Positions 50,879-58,440 of a stretch of 64,000 nucleotides of DNA are shown here, in pieces. The stretch is from an uncultured Oscillospiraceae bacterium. GTDB lineage: Bacteria; Bacillota; Clostridia; Oscillospirales; Oscillospiraceae. Within the stretch, counting starts at the first letter, position 1, and the number at the start of each line of letters is the position of its first letter. A model generated the notes under the pieces. The model did no database searches, was not told the origin of the DNA, and saw only the letters and a list, made by a program, of their open reading frames with translations. The position numbers were made by a program, and so were the translations under genes. The stretch lies in assembly GCA_934589675.1 (NCBI GenBank), contig CAKTOF010000005.1:1-64000 (forward strand), written 5' to 3'.

Positions 50879-51569
50879 ATGTATCCCTCATTTGGCACAC
50901 CTCGCGGTATGCGGTTTTGTAGTAATCAAGCCGTTCGCGCAGCTCCGGACGGGCGGATCTCTCAATGCCCGCGACCGCGCCCGCGATGCCGCGCAGCACG
51001 CGCTCAAAATAGCGCGGCAGGTTCTCTCCGCCCTCTTTGAGCAGCTGCTCCGTGACATACTGCTGCCCCGGCGAGAGCGGCTGCCCGCCGCCGTAGCGGA
51101 CGAGCAGGAGGTTGTAGAGGAATTTTCCCTCCTCCACGAGCCGGTCGCGCTCGATGCGCCAGCCGCGGCCGGAAAGGTACCGCCGCAGGTCGTTGGCCGA
51201 CGTATTCGGCTGCAAAATAAACGTCAAACGCGCGTCCGCCGCCCAGGCGCACGCGTCTATGATCGCGGCGATCGTGTCGCCGCCCATGCCGGAGATGACG
51301 AACGTGTCCGCGTCGCCCGGACAGAGGCCGGAAAGACCGTCGCACAGCACAAATCGCATCCGATCGGCCACGCCAAAGCGCTCGGCGTTCTTTTTCGCCT
51401 GCGTCAGCGGCAGCCCGCGCAGATCCGTTGTCACAACAGACTGCGCGACGCCCTCCTTCAGGCACCAGATCCCCAGATAGCCGTGATCGGCGCCGATGTC
51501 AGCCAGGCGCGCGCCGGAGGGGATCAGGGCGGCGCACGCGCTCAGCCGGTCGGAGAGCGGGACCCTCAC
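50862..51569 (-). CDS. trmK: tRNA (adenine(22)-N(1))-methyltransferase
   Basis: TrmK methylates A22 in tRNA using S-adenosylmethionine. The 235-residue protein has the SAM motif LADIGADHGYLG (about 22-33) and the TrmK segment FVISGMGGDTIAAIID, then LQPNTSANDLRRYL. The start appears to be GTG 51569 (VRVPLSDRL), which gives the family's usual N-terminus. No Shine-Dalgarno is visible between it and the terminator hairpin of the gene upstream, just five bases away. It overlaps the Nif3-like gene downstream. How trmK is transcribed is unclear from the sequence. Confidence 0.9.
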   Translation of the reverse strand: MRVPLSDRLSACAALIPSGARLADIGADHGYLGIWCLKEGVAQSVVTTDLRGLPLTQAKKNAERFGVADRMRFVLCDGLSGLCPGDADTFVISGMGGDTIAAIIDACAWAADARLTFILQPNTSANDLRRYLSGRGWRIERDRLVEEGKFLYNLLLVRYGGGQPLSPGQQYVTEQLLKEGGENLPRYFERVLRGIAGAVAGIERSARPELRERLDYYKTAYREVCQMRDTYAKGS

Positions 51570-51570
51570 A

Positions 51571-51606
51571 GGTTAAAAAAAGGAGGCTGAAAGCCTCCTT
51601 TTAACC
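51571..51606 (-). terminator. Terminator of the DUF1858 gene, abutting trmK
   Basis: A near-perfect palindrome: GGTTAAAA..GGAGGCT-GAA-AGCCTCC..TTTTAACC with a three-base asymmetry. On the minus strand the stem is followed by seven to eight T and then AACCT before the trmK GTG. The 5' arm contains the DUF1858 stop codon. Confidence 0.88.
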
Positions 51607-51807
51607 GTCCTGGCCGACGGCAGCGTTGACCTCGACCAGGAACGCGTCGACGTCGATGCCGTGCACCTGGCAGGCCTGCTCGACGGTCTCGCCGCGGGAC
51701 GACGGGCAGCCGAGGCAGTGCATGCCGATGGAGAAGAACAGCGGAGCCGTCTCCGGCGCGATGTCGAGAATGTCGCCGATGATGGTATCTTTCGTGATAA
51801 CAGCCAT
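51601..51807 (-). CDS. DUF1858 hybrid-cluster-protein-associated redox disulfide domain protein
   Basis: A 68-residue protein with the family's TIIGDILDIAPETAPLFFSIGMHCLGCPSS pattern, seen in parts, and a CxxC pair (CLGC) that can form a redox disulfide. These proteins often occur beside hybrid cluster protein or nitroreductase-like genes; here a ferredoxin-nitroreductase gene lies directly upstream. ATG 51807 has AGGAGG 9 bases upstream. The partner and electron donor are unknown. Confidence 0.87.
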   Translation of the reverse strand: MAVITKDTIIGDILDIAPETAPLFFSIGMHCLGCPSSRGETVEQACQVHGIDVDAFLVEVNAAVGQDG

Positions 51808-51841
51808 TTGAAATGACCTCCTTAATTCATACTGCGAAGAT

Positions 51842-51870
51842 AGTATATCCGATTCATTTCGCAAATTCAA
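51842..51870 (-). promoter_or_regulatory. Promoter of the DUF1858 gene
   Basis: Minus strand TTGAAT (51870-51865), 17 bp, TATACT (51847-51842). Confidence 0.65.
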
Positions 51871-51878
51871 CAAAAATT

Positions 51879-52649
51879 TTATTCCGTGATCCACACCGGC
51901 TGCGCCGCCGGGCGATACGGGATGTTCGGGTAGCGCTCCGCGCCCGGGCGGCCGACCATGAGCGCGCAGCGCACGCGGCAGCCCTCCGGCACACCGAGAT
52001 ACGCGCGAAGGCCCTCGTCCACGTCCGAGATCTGGCGCAGGTATCCGCCCCAGCACGTGGCATAGCCGCGGTGGACGAGCAGAAGCTCGACCGTTGTGAG
52101 CGCGACGGCCGGGTCGACGACGGGGTTGAGCGCCGTGTCCGGCGACCAGCCGACGATCATGCACGGCGCGCCGCAGCAGATGAGATCCGTCCCCTTTTCA
52201 TAGAGCTTCAGCAGCTCCGGCGCCTGCCCGGTTTTCCGGCAGACGTCCAGCACGCGCTCGGTCAGCTCGAGCGTTTTCTCCCGCCCGTAGACGACGGTCC
52301 AGCGGAATTCGTGCGCGTTTTTTCCGCTCGGCGCGTACTCGGCCGTGTCGAGCGCCCAGGCAATGTCCTCGCGCGCGGGCAGCTGATGCGAGAATTTCCG
52401 CACCGACCGGCGCGACTTCACAAGCGCCTCGAGCGCGTCGTCCGGCACAGGGATATAGTCCTGCCCCGGCGCCAGCTCGTCAAAATGCACCGCCTTTTTC
52501 GGGCAGGCGGCCACACAGTGCCCGCACCCGATGCACCGCCGCCGCTCCCGCGGCGCGGCCTTGCCGCCGTCAAGCTGCAAATACCCCATCGGACACGCCC
52601 GCACGCAGCTCCCGCACCCGACGCAAAGCGCCCCATTGCACGTAAACAT
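51879..52649 (-). CDS. Nitroreductase-family flavoprotein with N-terminal 2[4Fe-4S] ferredoxin domain
   Basis: A 256-residue fusion. Residues 1-60 carry two cluster motifs, CVGCGSCVRACP and CIGCGHCVAACP. Residues 75-256 form a nitroreductase FMN domain with SRRSVRKF at its start and a WGGYLRQ segment. The enzyme would move electrons from the clusters to FMN and on to an unknown substrate. Similar ferredoxin-nitroreductase proteins are common in anaerobic Clostridia. Two Cys in DLICCGAPC lie near the flavin site. A strong promoter precedes it. The small redox disulfide protein just downstream is a plausible partner, though it has its own promoter. Confidence 0.92.
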   Translation of the reverse strand: MFTCNGALCVGCGSCVRACPMGYLQLDGGKAAPRERRRCIGCGHCVAACPKKAVHFDELAPGQDYIPVPDDALEALVKSRRSVRKFSHQLPAREDIAWALDTAEYAPSGKNAHEFRWTVVYGREKTLELTERVLDVCRKTGQAPELLKLYEKGTDLICCGAPCMIVGWSPDTALNPVVDPAVALTTVELLLVHRGYATCWGGYLRQISDVDEGLRAYLGVPEGCRVRCALMVGRPGAERYPNIPYRPAAQPVWITE

Positions 52650-52675
52650 CCAAACACCTCCGTTTTTTCGAGGTC

Positions 52676-52704
52676 ATTATACCAGTTTCAGAGGTTTTTC
52701 GCAA
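52676..52704 (-). promoter_or_regulatory. Promoter of the ferredoxin-nitroreductase gene
   Basis: Minus strand TTGCGA (52704-52699), 17 bp, TATAAT (52681-52676), with TGG before the -10. Confidence 0.82.
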
Positions 52705-52983
52705 TCGCGCAAAAATACCCCATCTTATATAGACGCTTTTCAAGGCCGATTTCTCACGCGTTTTTGCAAACTTTTTTCAAAATGTCGCAGTTTCTGCGTC
52801 TTTCACAATTGCTGTGCCACAGATTTAGTTAATACGTCGATTGTCTTTATGCTCATTTCGTGTATTCTTATGGTATAGGGCGTATTCTCACGAATACCAA
52901 GAGAAAGGATGTGATTCCGATGGGTTAAGATCACTAGCAATCAGCATAGGTCTAAAATCGCATGGCGGAAGGAGTGTTTCCAC
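52705..52983. other. AT-rich non-coding leader region of the accessory island
   Basis: A 280-base stretch without a gene and with visibly lower GC than its left neighbour. GTATTC-TCAC-GAATAC (52882-52897) is a 6-bp inverted repeat near two copies of a GTATTCT-like motif. A possible -35/-10 (TTGTCT and TATTCT, 16 bp, about 52845-52870) is weak. A Shine-Dalgarno with an ATG-GGT-TAA mini-frame (52920-52928) precedes the real start at 52984. Confidence 0.4.
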
Positions 52984-53568
52984 TTGACTAACTTAAACAT
53001 TAAAGCTTCAGAACGTTTACTTCATAAAGTCGCCATTGTTCTTTTGTTGCTCATTTTATTAATTACTTCTATCATCACATCAAGTGCTTACGCATTCGGC
53101 CCATACCATTTAGCCAACAAAGGCGCTTCCTATCAATGGGGCAGCAATTTGCAAATTCCAGGTTCCACTATGAGAACTGTCTGGGAAACAGCAATATCAG
53201 ATTGGGCAAATACTGCGTCAACTAATTATTACTACTTACCTAATTCAGTAAACGAATTTGATACATACAGTGAAGCAGATACTAGTTACTTTGGAAAGAC
53301 ATTTTATTTGGAACACGACGGAAAAATACTTAAATCCTTCAGCGCGAATCTCAATATGCTCAACACCACTATAACAACAAATACCACCGTTGCCCGAAGC
53401 ACCGCCAATCACGAGATTGGCCATACACTAGGCATTGACCATGTCACATCCGGCACAGCAATCATGAACACCAGTCGAGATCGAACGCAGATATATATTC
53501 CGCGGTACGACGACAAACTCGGCGTCCAAGCACTATACGACGCTGTCTTGTCTTCGGAAGAGGGGTGA
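52984..53568 (+). CDS. Secreted matrixin-like zinc metalloprotease
   Basis: A 194-residue exported protein. A signal peptide or anchor covers residues 15-37 (ending SSAYA), then a small domain with the metzincin zinc site HEIGHTLGIDH (His143, Glu144, His147, His153) and a Met-turn Met161 (AIMNT). This is the matrixin pattern. The start is TTG 52984, which has GAAGGAG 9 bases upstream; no ATG fits. The gene and its neighbour are markedly AT-rich against the GC-rich chromosome, suggesting horizontal acquisition. It would cleave extracellular or surface proteins; targets are unknown. The next gene starts 5 bases after its stop, so they form a unit. Confidence 0.85.
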   Translation: MTNLNIKASERLLHKVAIVLLLLILLITSIITSSAYAFGPYHLANKGASYQWGSNLQIPGSTMRTVWETAISDWANTASTNYYYLPNSVNEFDTYSEADTSYFGKTFYLEHDGKILKSFSANLNMLNTTITTNTTVARSTANHEIGHTLGIDHVTSGTAIMNTSRDRTQIYIPRYDDKLGVQALYDAVLSSEEG

Positions 53569-53573
53569 TAGCC

Positions 53574-54323
53574 GTGAAAAAAATAATCTCTTGCCTCTCC
53601 GTCTGTCTTGCTTGCTGCGCACTATTCTACATTTTTTATACGCCCAACACATCGAAAGGAAACAGAGAGATCCAACGAATTAGTTCAGTCTACATTCATT
53701 CTGATTATCCAACCGCAGCAAGCATCGACGCCATGGAAGCAGCTTCCGAGTACATTGTCGTCGGGCAATATACCGCTTATGACTCTTCTTGGAATATGGC
53801 TCGGAACCCTTTAACCCCGGAAGTCGAGGATACCGATCACTACACAGAAGGCCGGCTATATCGTTTTCAGGTTGATCGCGTTTTGCGCGGAGAATTAGAG
53901 TCTGACGAGATCCTGATCAATCTCAGATACAGCGAAACCGTCACTGCTGTTGAGTCTAATGCCGTGGTTGATCATGACGGCCGTATTGTTAAGGCAGCAA
54001 CACAAGAAAACACGCTCTCTTTTGTTGCGCACGACCCTTTGTTTATCGAGCCAGAGTTGGGGGTAACATACATTCTTTTTCTGAGCAAAAATGCAGAAAC
54101 AGGACATTTTTATAGCGCAGTTGAGCCATTTTCTATTAAAGACAATCAAGGTATGGCCGTTCTGCAATCAAATTTAATTGACCACGACGACTTTACCGAG
54201 CAGGTCAGCATAGACAGTCAACGCGTGATTGAAGTCAAGCATGACAGTGTAAGAATCGAAAACTTCATAGGCAAAGCGACATTCGGAGAAATTGTAGAAG
54301 GAATTAATCGTTCAGCTCCATAA
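53574..54323 (+). CDS. Hypothetical exported protein linked to the metalloprotease
   Basis: A 249-residue protein of unknown family. The N-terminus MKKIISCLSVCLACCALFYIF is a signal peptide or membrane anchor. The rest is a soluble, probably beta-rich domain with segments EYIVVGQYTAYDSSW and DRVLRGELESDEILINLRY that resemble secreted domains of the type that report on metal or substrate binding, but no family is claimed. GTG 53574 with GGGGTG 7 bases upstream is chosen over the GTG at 53565. It is AT-rich like the protease gene 5 bases upstream, with which it is probably co-transcribed. It may be an inhibitor or partner of the protease. Confidence 0.6.
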   Translation: MKKIISCLSVCLACCALFYIFYTPNTSKGNREIQRISSVYIHSDYPTAASIDAMEAASEYIVVGQYTAYDSSWNMARNPLTPEVEDTDHYTEGRLYRFQVDRVLRGELESDEILINLRYSETVTAVESNAVVDHDGRIVKAATQENTLSFVAHDPLFIEPELGVTYILFLSKNAETGHFYSAVEPFSIKDNQGMAVLQSNLIDHDDFTEQVSIDSQRVIEVKHDSVRIENFIGKATFGEIVEGINRSAP

Positions 54324-54361
54324 TCCCATCTAGATGTTCGCAACCATCAATATACCAAAAA

Positions 54362-54388
54362 CCGGACGGGAGCCCTCTCCCGTCCGGC
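54362..54388. repeat. Hairpin between the hypothetical gene and the repeat protein
   Basis: CCGGACGGGA pairs with TCCCGTCCGG (54362-54371 with 54379-54388). The T-run that would make a terminator lies on the minus-strand side (plus CAAAAACC), but no minus-strand gene is present there. It may be a weak terminator or a remnant. Confidence 0.5.
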
Positions 54389-54409
54389 CAAGTCAAGGTG
54401 GTGCTATTC

Positions 54410-56365
54410 ATGCGTAAGGCCATTGTGATCGTCGCGCTCGCGCTCGTGATCTCGTTTGCGTTTTTCTACACGCTCGATGCGCTGTCGTGGAAATTCGACT
54501 CGAGCGCAGCCATTGAGCGGCGGGAGGCGGAGAAGCCGGTACTGCCGGAGACGCGCGATTACACGTTCCCTGTCGAAGCCGAAAATGTCGTATCCTTGAC
54601 CATTTACGCGCCGAACGGGACAAAAATCGACACCTCGCGTGCCGCGGATATTCGTTCGCTCATTGAAATGTTCAATTCGATGCGTTCGACAAGCAAGAAA
54701 ATGAAAGATGTAGACGGGGCATATTCCTACAACATCGTTCTCCACCAGAAAGATGGCACGTACTTCACCTGTACTTACGTTGACGCCGGAGATACGGACG
54801 CGTATTTCACGGACGGGACTGTTAATTGCCGCATGACGCGCGTAGATCTCTATGAATTTTACACGCAGCTCGGTGAGGCGATCACGCCCGTGCGTGGGAT
54901 CCCCTCGAACGTTCTCGCCCCGGACGACCTGCGCTGGTTTGCCGAGTCCTTCTTCAACAGCACAGACTTCCCCGCCCGGCTGCGGAACGCCATGCTGCAG
55001 AGCGAGTATGACAAGTGTCTGGACGTCGACCTGTCCCAGCTGTTCTACGACGGCGTAAGCGGCTTCAGCAACGTCCCGGACGAAGAGCGCGCCGCGCTCG
55101 CGGCGGTCAATCCCATGGCGGAAACGCTCGATATTACAAAGGTTACGGCGTTGGAAATGACCGACGCGCTCGACAGCCTCATCCGCCAGCGATTTGACAC
55201 CTGCAATCAGGTCGGCCTTGAGAATTTCACGTATCTTTCCGAGTATGACGCCTATTACATCGCCCACGGCGACACGAATTTCGCCTTCGTCACCATGCTC
55301 TCCGGCGAGCGCACGGGCGAAGACCGCGTCACGCTCCACTACGAGCAGGACACCGGCCGCCGCGGCTGCGTCACGCTGCGTGAAGCCGGCGGAGAATATG
55401 TATTCGTCAGCAACGTCTGGGACACCGCTGCGCTCTTCGTCCCCGCGGACACGATCACCTCGATCTACCTGCGCTGGGGCAGCAGCTACGACCTGACCCT
55501 CGACGCCGCGAGCGATCCGGAGCTGCTTTCGTACCTGTGCAGCGCCATCGACGGCGCCTACACGCGCGAAGAGCGATGCGAAAACTCCGGCGCGGACAGC
55601 CCGGTGCTCTATCTCTACGACAGCAGCGGCATGTTCCTCGATGGTCTCGCGCTCTGCGGCGAGCGCGTCGTCTGCTACAGCTACTGGTACAAACCGGACA
55701 GCGGCAGCGTCCGCTACGATTACCGTGAACTGATGAACAAGCTGAGCGTCTACGAGACCGACGAGCATCGCCTGACCTACAACACACTAACCGGAAAATG
55801 CTACCGTTACGGAACCAATACCGTTGTCGATATTCCATCGGGAAGCAATGTCTTATCTGAAGACACAATCCGTTGGTTTAACGAAGCATTTTTTAACCAA
55901 TCTGAGTCTGCGCGGTTCAGGAACACCATGCTGAGCAGTGAATACGAAACAGCAGCAGATGTCAATCTGTTTGAATTGTTCTACAGCGCTATGGGAACCT
56001 CCTCTGCCGTCACTGACGAAGAACGAGCATTGCTTGCCGAGTGCTCTCCCTCTTCGCATACGTTGGATATTTTCAAAATCACCGAAGACGAAATGGATCG
56101 CGCACTCGTTGAGCTGACCGGTCTTTCGCTCGATGACACAAATCGCGTCGGCTTGGACCAGTTCATCTGCTTGGAGGATTTCGGCGCGTATTATCTGGTT
56201 CATGGAGACACAAATTACAGGTCTGTTACCGTGCTGTCCGGCATTTACAACGATGACGGCAGTGTATCGCTCCACTATACGCTTGATAACGGAGCTCTGA
56301 ACGGCACCGTGACGCTCTCACAAGCCGAAGGAAAATATATCTTTGTTCAAAACAGCTATGACTAA
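54410..56365 (+). CDS. Membrane-anchored protein with two 172-residue repeats
   Basis: A 651-residue protein with an N-terminal helix (residues 4-24) and an extracellular remainder. Residues 167-338 and 480-651 are two copies of one domain of equal length. Both begin NVL..D..RWF..-FFN, contain EERA-LA, a LDI.K-T segment and HGDTN, and end EGxYxFVxNxxD. The spacer regions 60-160 and 340-478 may also be related. No known family is recognised. The DNA of the second copy (55847-56362) is clearly less GC-rich than the first. ATG 54410 with AAGGTGG upstream is the start. It follows the metalloprotease pair and precedes a lipoprotein gene. Confidence 0.7.
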   Translation: MRKAIVIVALALVISFAFFYTLDALSWKFDSSAAIERREAEKPVLPETRDYTFPVEAENVVSLTIYAPNGTKIDTSRAADIRSLIEMFNSMRSTSKKMKDVDGAYSYNIVLHQKDGTYFTCTYVDAGDTDAYFTDGTVNCRMTRVDLYEFYTQLGEAITPVRGIPSNVLAPDDLRWFAESFFNSTDFPARLRNAMLQSEYDKCLDVDLSQLFYDGVSGFSNVPDEERAALAAVNPMAETLDITKVTALEMTDALDSLIRQRFDTCNQVGLENFTYLSEYDAYYIAHGDTNFAFVTMLSGERTGEDRVTLHYEQDTGRRGCVTLREAGGEYVFVSNVWDTAALFVPADTITSIYLRWGSSYDLTLDAASDPELLSYLCSAIDGAYTREERCENSGADSPVLYLYDSSGMFLDGLALCGERVVCYSYWYKPDSGSVRYDYRELMNKLSVYETDEHRLTYNTLTGKCYRYGTNTVVDIPSGSNVLSEDTIRWFNEAFFNQSESARFRNTMLSSEYETAADVNLFELFYSAMGTSSAVTDEERALLAECSPSSHTLDIFKITEDEMDRALVELTGLSLDDTNRVGLDQFICLEDFGAYYLVHGDTNYRSVTVLSGIYNDDGSVSLHYTLDNGALNGTVTLSQAEGKYIFVQNSYD

Positions 56366-56411
56366 GCAGACCCTTTATATCGGGACTGCTTAAACAATCA
56401 GGGAGTAGCCA

Positions 56412-57386
56412 ATGAACAGCATGAAACGTGACACAATGATCGTCCGGTATACAGGCTTCTTTCTTGCGATGCTGCTTGCGCTGTTTTCGTCCGGGTGCAG
56501 AAATGCCGTGGAGGAGCCGCAGCCAGGCAGCTCAGGGCGCCTTGCCTATGTGCAGGAGGTTGCGTCGATCAACGGCGACGTCTACGTACTCCGGCGCACC
56601 ATCGGAGAAGGCTGCGGCCTTTACCGGCTGTCCGGCACAGACGAGGCAGAGATGCTTGTGCGCAGCTTCCCTTCCGACGCCGCAGCCCTTTCCTCAAACG
56701 GTAAGGTCTTCTATCATGTCGATGGAGAGGCTCTCTATACATACGACATCGCAAGCGGCACGTCGCAGCCGCTCTGCTCGCCAAGCAGCGGCTGTCTGTA
56801 CATCGACGCAGTCACCGCGCATTACCTGCTTTTCACCGACGAAAACCGGTCAAAGCGCTGCGCAGCGCTTGATACTGGCGAGGTCACCGAGCTCACTGAG
56901 TTTTCAACCGGCTCCGCGCCAATTCTCTGGTTGGACGCCGAACTCGATACGATTTTATTCTGGGATGATGCAGCAAGCGCCATCTGTCTGTTCCACATTG
57001 CCGACGATTCCAAAGAAGTCCTGATGCAGCGCGAACAGGATGTCAGCCGCGTTATGGTGACCGCCTGTCTGTTTCAGGATACGCTGTACTATGCTGAATC
57101 TGATGGTGTCTTGTATACCGGGTCGAATGGCGACCCGCAAGCCGTAGAGGCCACAGAGGGTCTTAAGGTCGTTGGGCTGCTGCCGGAAGACGATTCGCTT
57201 CTCCTTGCTATACGTTGGAATTCTATCAAAATGAAGCTGTATCGACTATCTGACAACAATCTGGAGGAATTGGCCATTTGGGACGCCAGATATCTTCACA
57301 GCTCCTGCGGCCTTTTTGCTGCGGAGAATACAGCGTACTGCTACCTGAAAACGGATTCTGCGCTCCACAGCTTGCCCTTGGCATAA
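56412..57386 (+). CDS. Lipoprotein with WD/YVTN-like beta-propeller features
   Basis: A 324-residue predicted lipoprotein: hydrophobic signal peptide and lipobox LFSSGC (Cys29). The remainder has repeated segments such as VYVLRRTIGEGCGLYRL, KVFYHVDGEALYTYD and DTLYYAESDGVLYTG, spaced about 45 residues apart. These look like blades of a beta-propeller of the DUF5050 or prolow-density-lipoprotein-receptor type; this is by eye. ATG 56412 with GGGAG upstream is used (ATG 56421 is also possible). It is the last gene of the accessory group and ends at a bidirectional terminator with tsf. Confidence 0.6.
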   Translation: MNSMKRDTMIVRYTGFFLAMLLALFSSGCRNAVEEPQPGSSGRLAYVQEVASINGDVYVLRRTIGEGCGLYRLSGTDEAEMLVRSFPSDAAALSSNGKVFYHVDGEALYTYDIASGTSQPLCSPSSGCLYIDAVTAHYLLFTDENRSKRCAALDTGEVTELTEFSTGSAPILWLDAELDTILFWDDAASAICLFHIADDSKEVLMQREQDVSRVMVTACLFQDTLYYAESDGVLYTGSNGDPQAVEATEGLKVVGLLPEDDSLLLAIRWNSIKMKLYRLSDNNLEELAIWDARYLHSSCGLFAAENTAYCYLKTDSALHSLPLA

Positions 57387-57389
57387 ACA

Positions 57390-57423
57390 AAACAGCGAGA
57401 GAAGGTAACTTCTCTCGCTGTTT
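57390..57423. terminator. Bidirectional terminator, lipoprotein gene / tsf
   Basis: A perfect 15-bp stem (57390-57404 with 57409-57423), GTAA loop, flanked by short T-runs on each strand. Confidence 0.85.
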
Positions 57424-57436
57424 GTATTCGAATCTA

Positions 57437-58363
57437 TTACTTCGTCAGGCCGGCGGCGGCAGCGACCTCGGCGGCGAAATCGTCGACCTTCTTCTCGATG
57501 CCCTCGCCCTTCTCGAAGCGGACGAACTTGCAGACCTTGATCTTGCCGCCAAGCTCCTTGGCGACAGCGGCGACGTGCTGCTCGACGGAGATCTTGTTCT
57601 CCTTGACGAACGCCTGCTGCATGAGGCAGTTCTCCTCGTAGAACTTGTTCATCTTGCCGATGACGATGTTCTCGAGAACCTTCTCCGGCTTGCCGGCCAT
57701 CTTCGGGTCGTTGGCCATGAGCGTGAGCTGGATCTTCTTCTCCTCGTCGAGGACGTCCTGGCTGACCTCGCTCTTGTCAAAGAAGCGCGGGTTCATGGCA
57801 GCCGCCTGCATGGCGACGTCCTTGCCAAGCTCGACGACGGCGGCCGGGTCAATGCCCTCGACCTCCATGTTGACGAGCACGCCGATGCGGCCGCCCATGT
57901 GGACGTAGGCGACGTTGACGCCGGTGTCATAGCGGGCGAAGCGGCGGATCTTGATGTTCTCGCCGATGACGAGGACCTTCTCGGGGATGGTCTCCTCGAC
58001 GGTACGGTCGGAGCCGGGGTACTTGCAGGCCATGAGGGCGTCCATATCAGCCGGCGCCTGCGTCGCGATGACGTCGGCGACGTCGGAGATGAACTCCTTG
58101 AACTTGTCGGAGTTGGAAGCGAAGTCGGTCTCGGCGTTGACCTCAACGATGGCGCCGACGCCGTCCTTGACGATGGCGAGGACCGCGCCCTCGGCTGCGA
58201 TGCGGCCGGACTTCTTCGCGGCGGCGGCGAGACCCTTCTCGCGGAGCCACTCGACGGCCTTATCCATATCGCCGTCCGTGGCCACAAGCGCCTTCTTGCA
58301 GTCCATCATGCCGACGTTGGTCATTTCACGAAGCGTTTTGACATCCTGAGCGGAAATAGCCAT
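57437..58363 (-). CDS. tsf: Translation elongation factor Ts
   Basis: EF-Ts exchanges GDP on EF-Tu. The 308-residue product has the N-terminal UBA-like motif LREMTNVGMMDCKKALVATDGDMDKAVEWLREKG, seen in parts, the core TDFASNSDKFKEF segment that contacts EF-Tu, and a coiled-coil/C-terminal region. Normal length. The start at 58363 has AGGAGGA upstream. It follows rpsB in the usual rpsB-tsf order, with a hairpin in the 77-base gap. Confidence 0.97.
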   Translation of the reverse strand: MAISAQDVKTLREMTNVGMMDCKKALVATDGDMDKAVEWLREKGLAAAAKKSGRIAAEGAVLAIVKDGVGAIVEVNAETDFASNSDKFKEFISDVADVIATQAPADMDALMACKYPGSDRTVEETIPEKVLVIGENIKIRRFARYDTGVNVAYVHMGGRIGVLVNMEVEGIDPAAVVELGKDVAMQAAAMNPRFFDKSEVSQDVLDEEKKIQLTLMANDPKMAGKPEKVLENIVIGKMNKFYEENCLMQQAFVKENKISVEQHVAAVAKELGGKIKVCKFVRFEKGEGIEKKVDDFAAEVAAAAGLTK

Positions 58364-58393
58364 GGTAGAATTCCTCCTGTATCTTGGTTGTAA

Positions 58394-58419
58394 AGTGCCC
58401 GCCGGGAAAGGCGGGCACT
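58394..58419 (-). promoter_or_regulatory. Intercistronic hairpin between rpsB and tsf
   Basis: AGTGCCCGCC pairs with GGCGGGCACT (58394-58403 with 58410-58419), six-base loop, no strong T-run. It fits an attenuator or processing signal setting the S2:EF-Ts ratio. Confidence 0.55.
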
Positions 58420-58440
58420 ATTTATTATAATGAGTGCGAA

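Noticed and set aside
52920..52928. Two-codon frame ATG-GGT-TAA as a gene
   Set aside because: Too short for a gene; recorded only as a possible leader feature.
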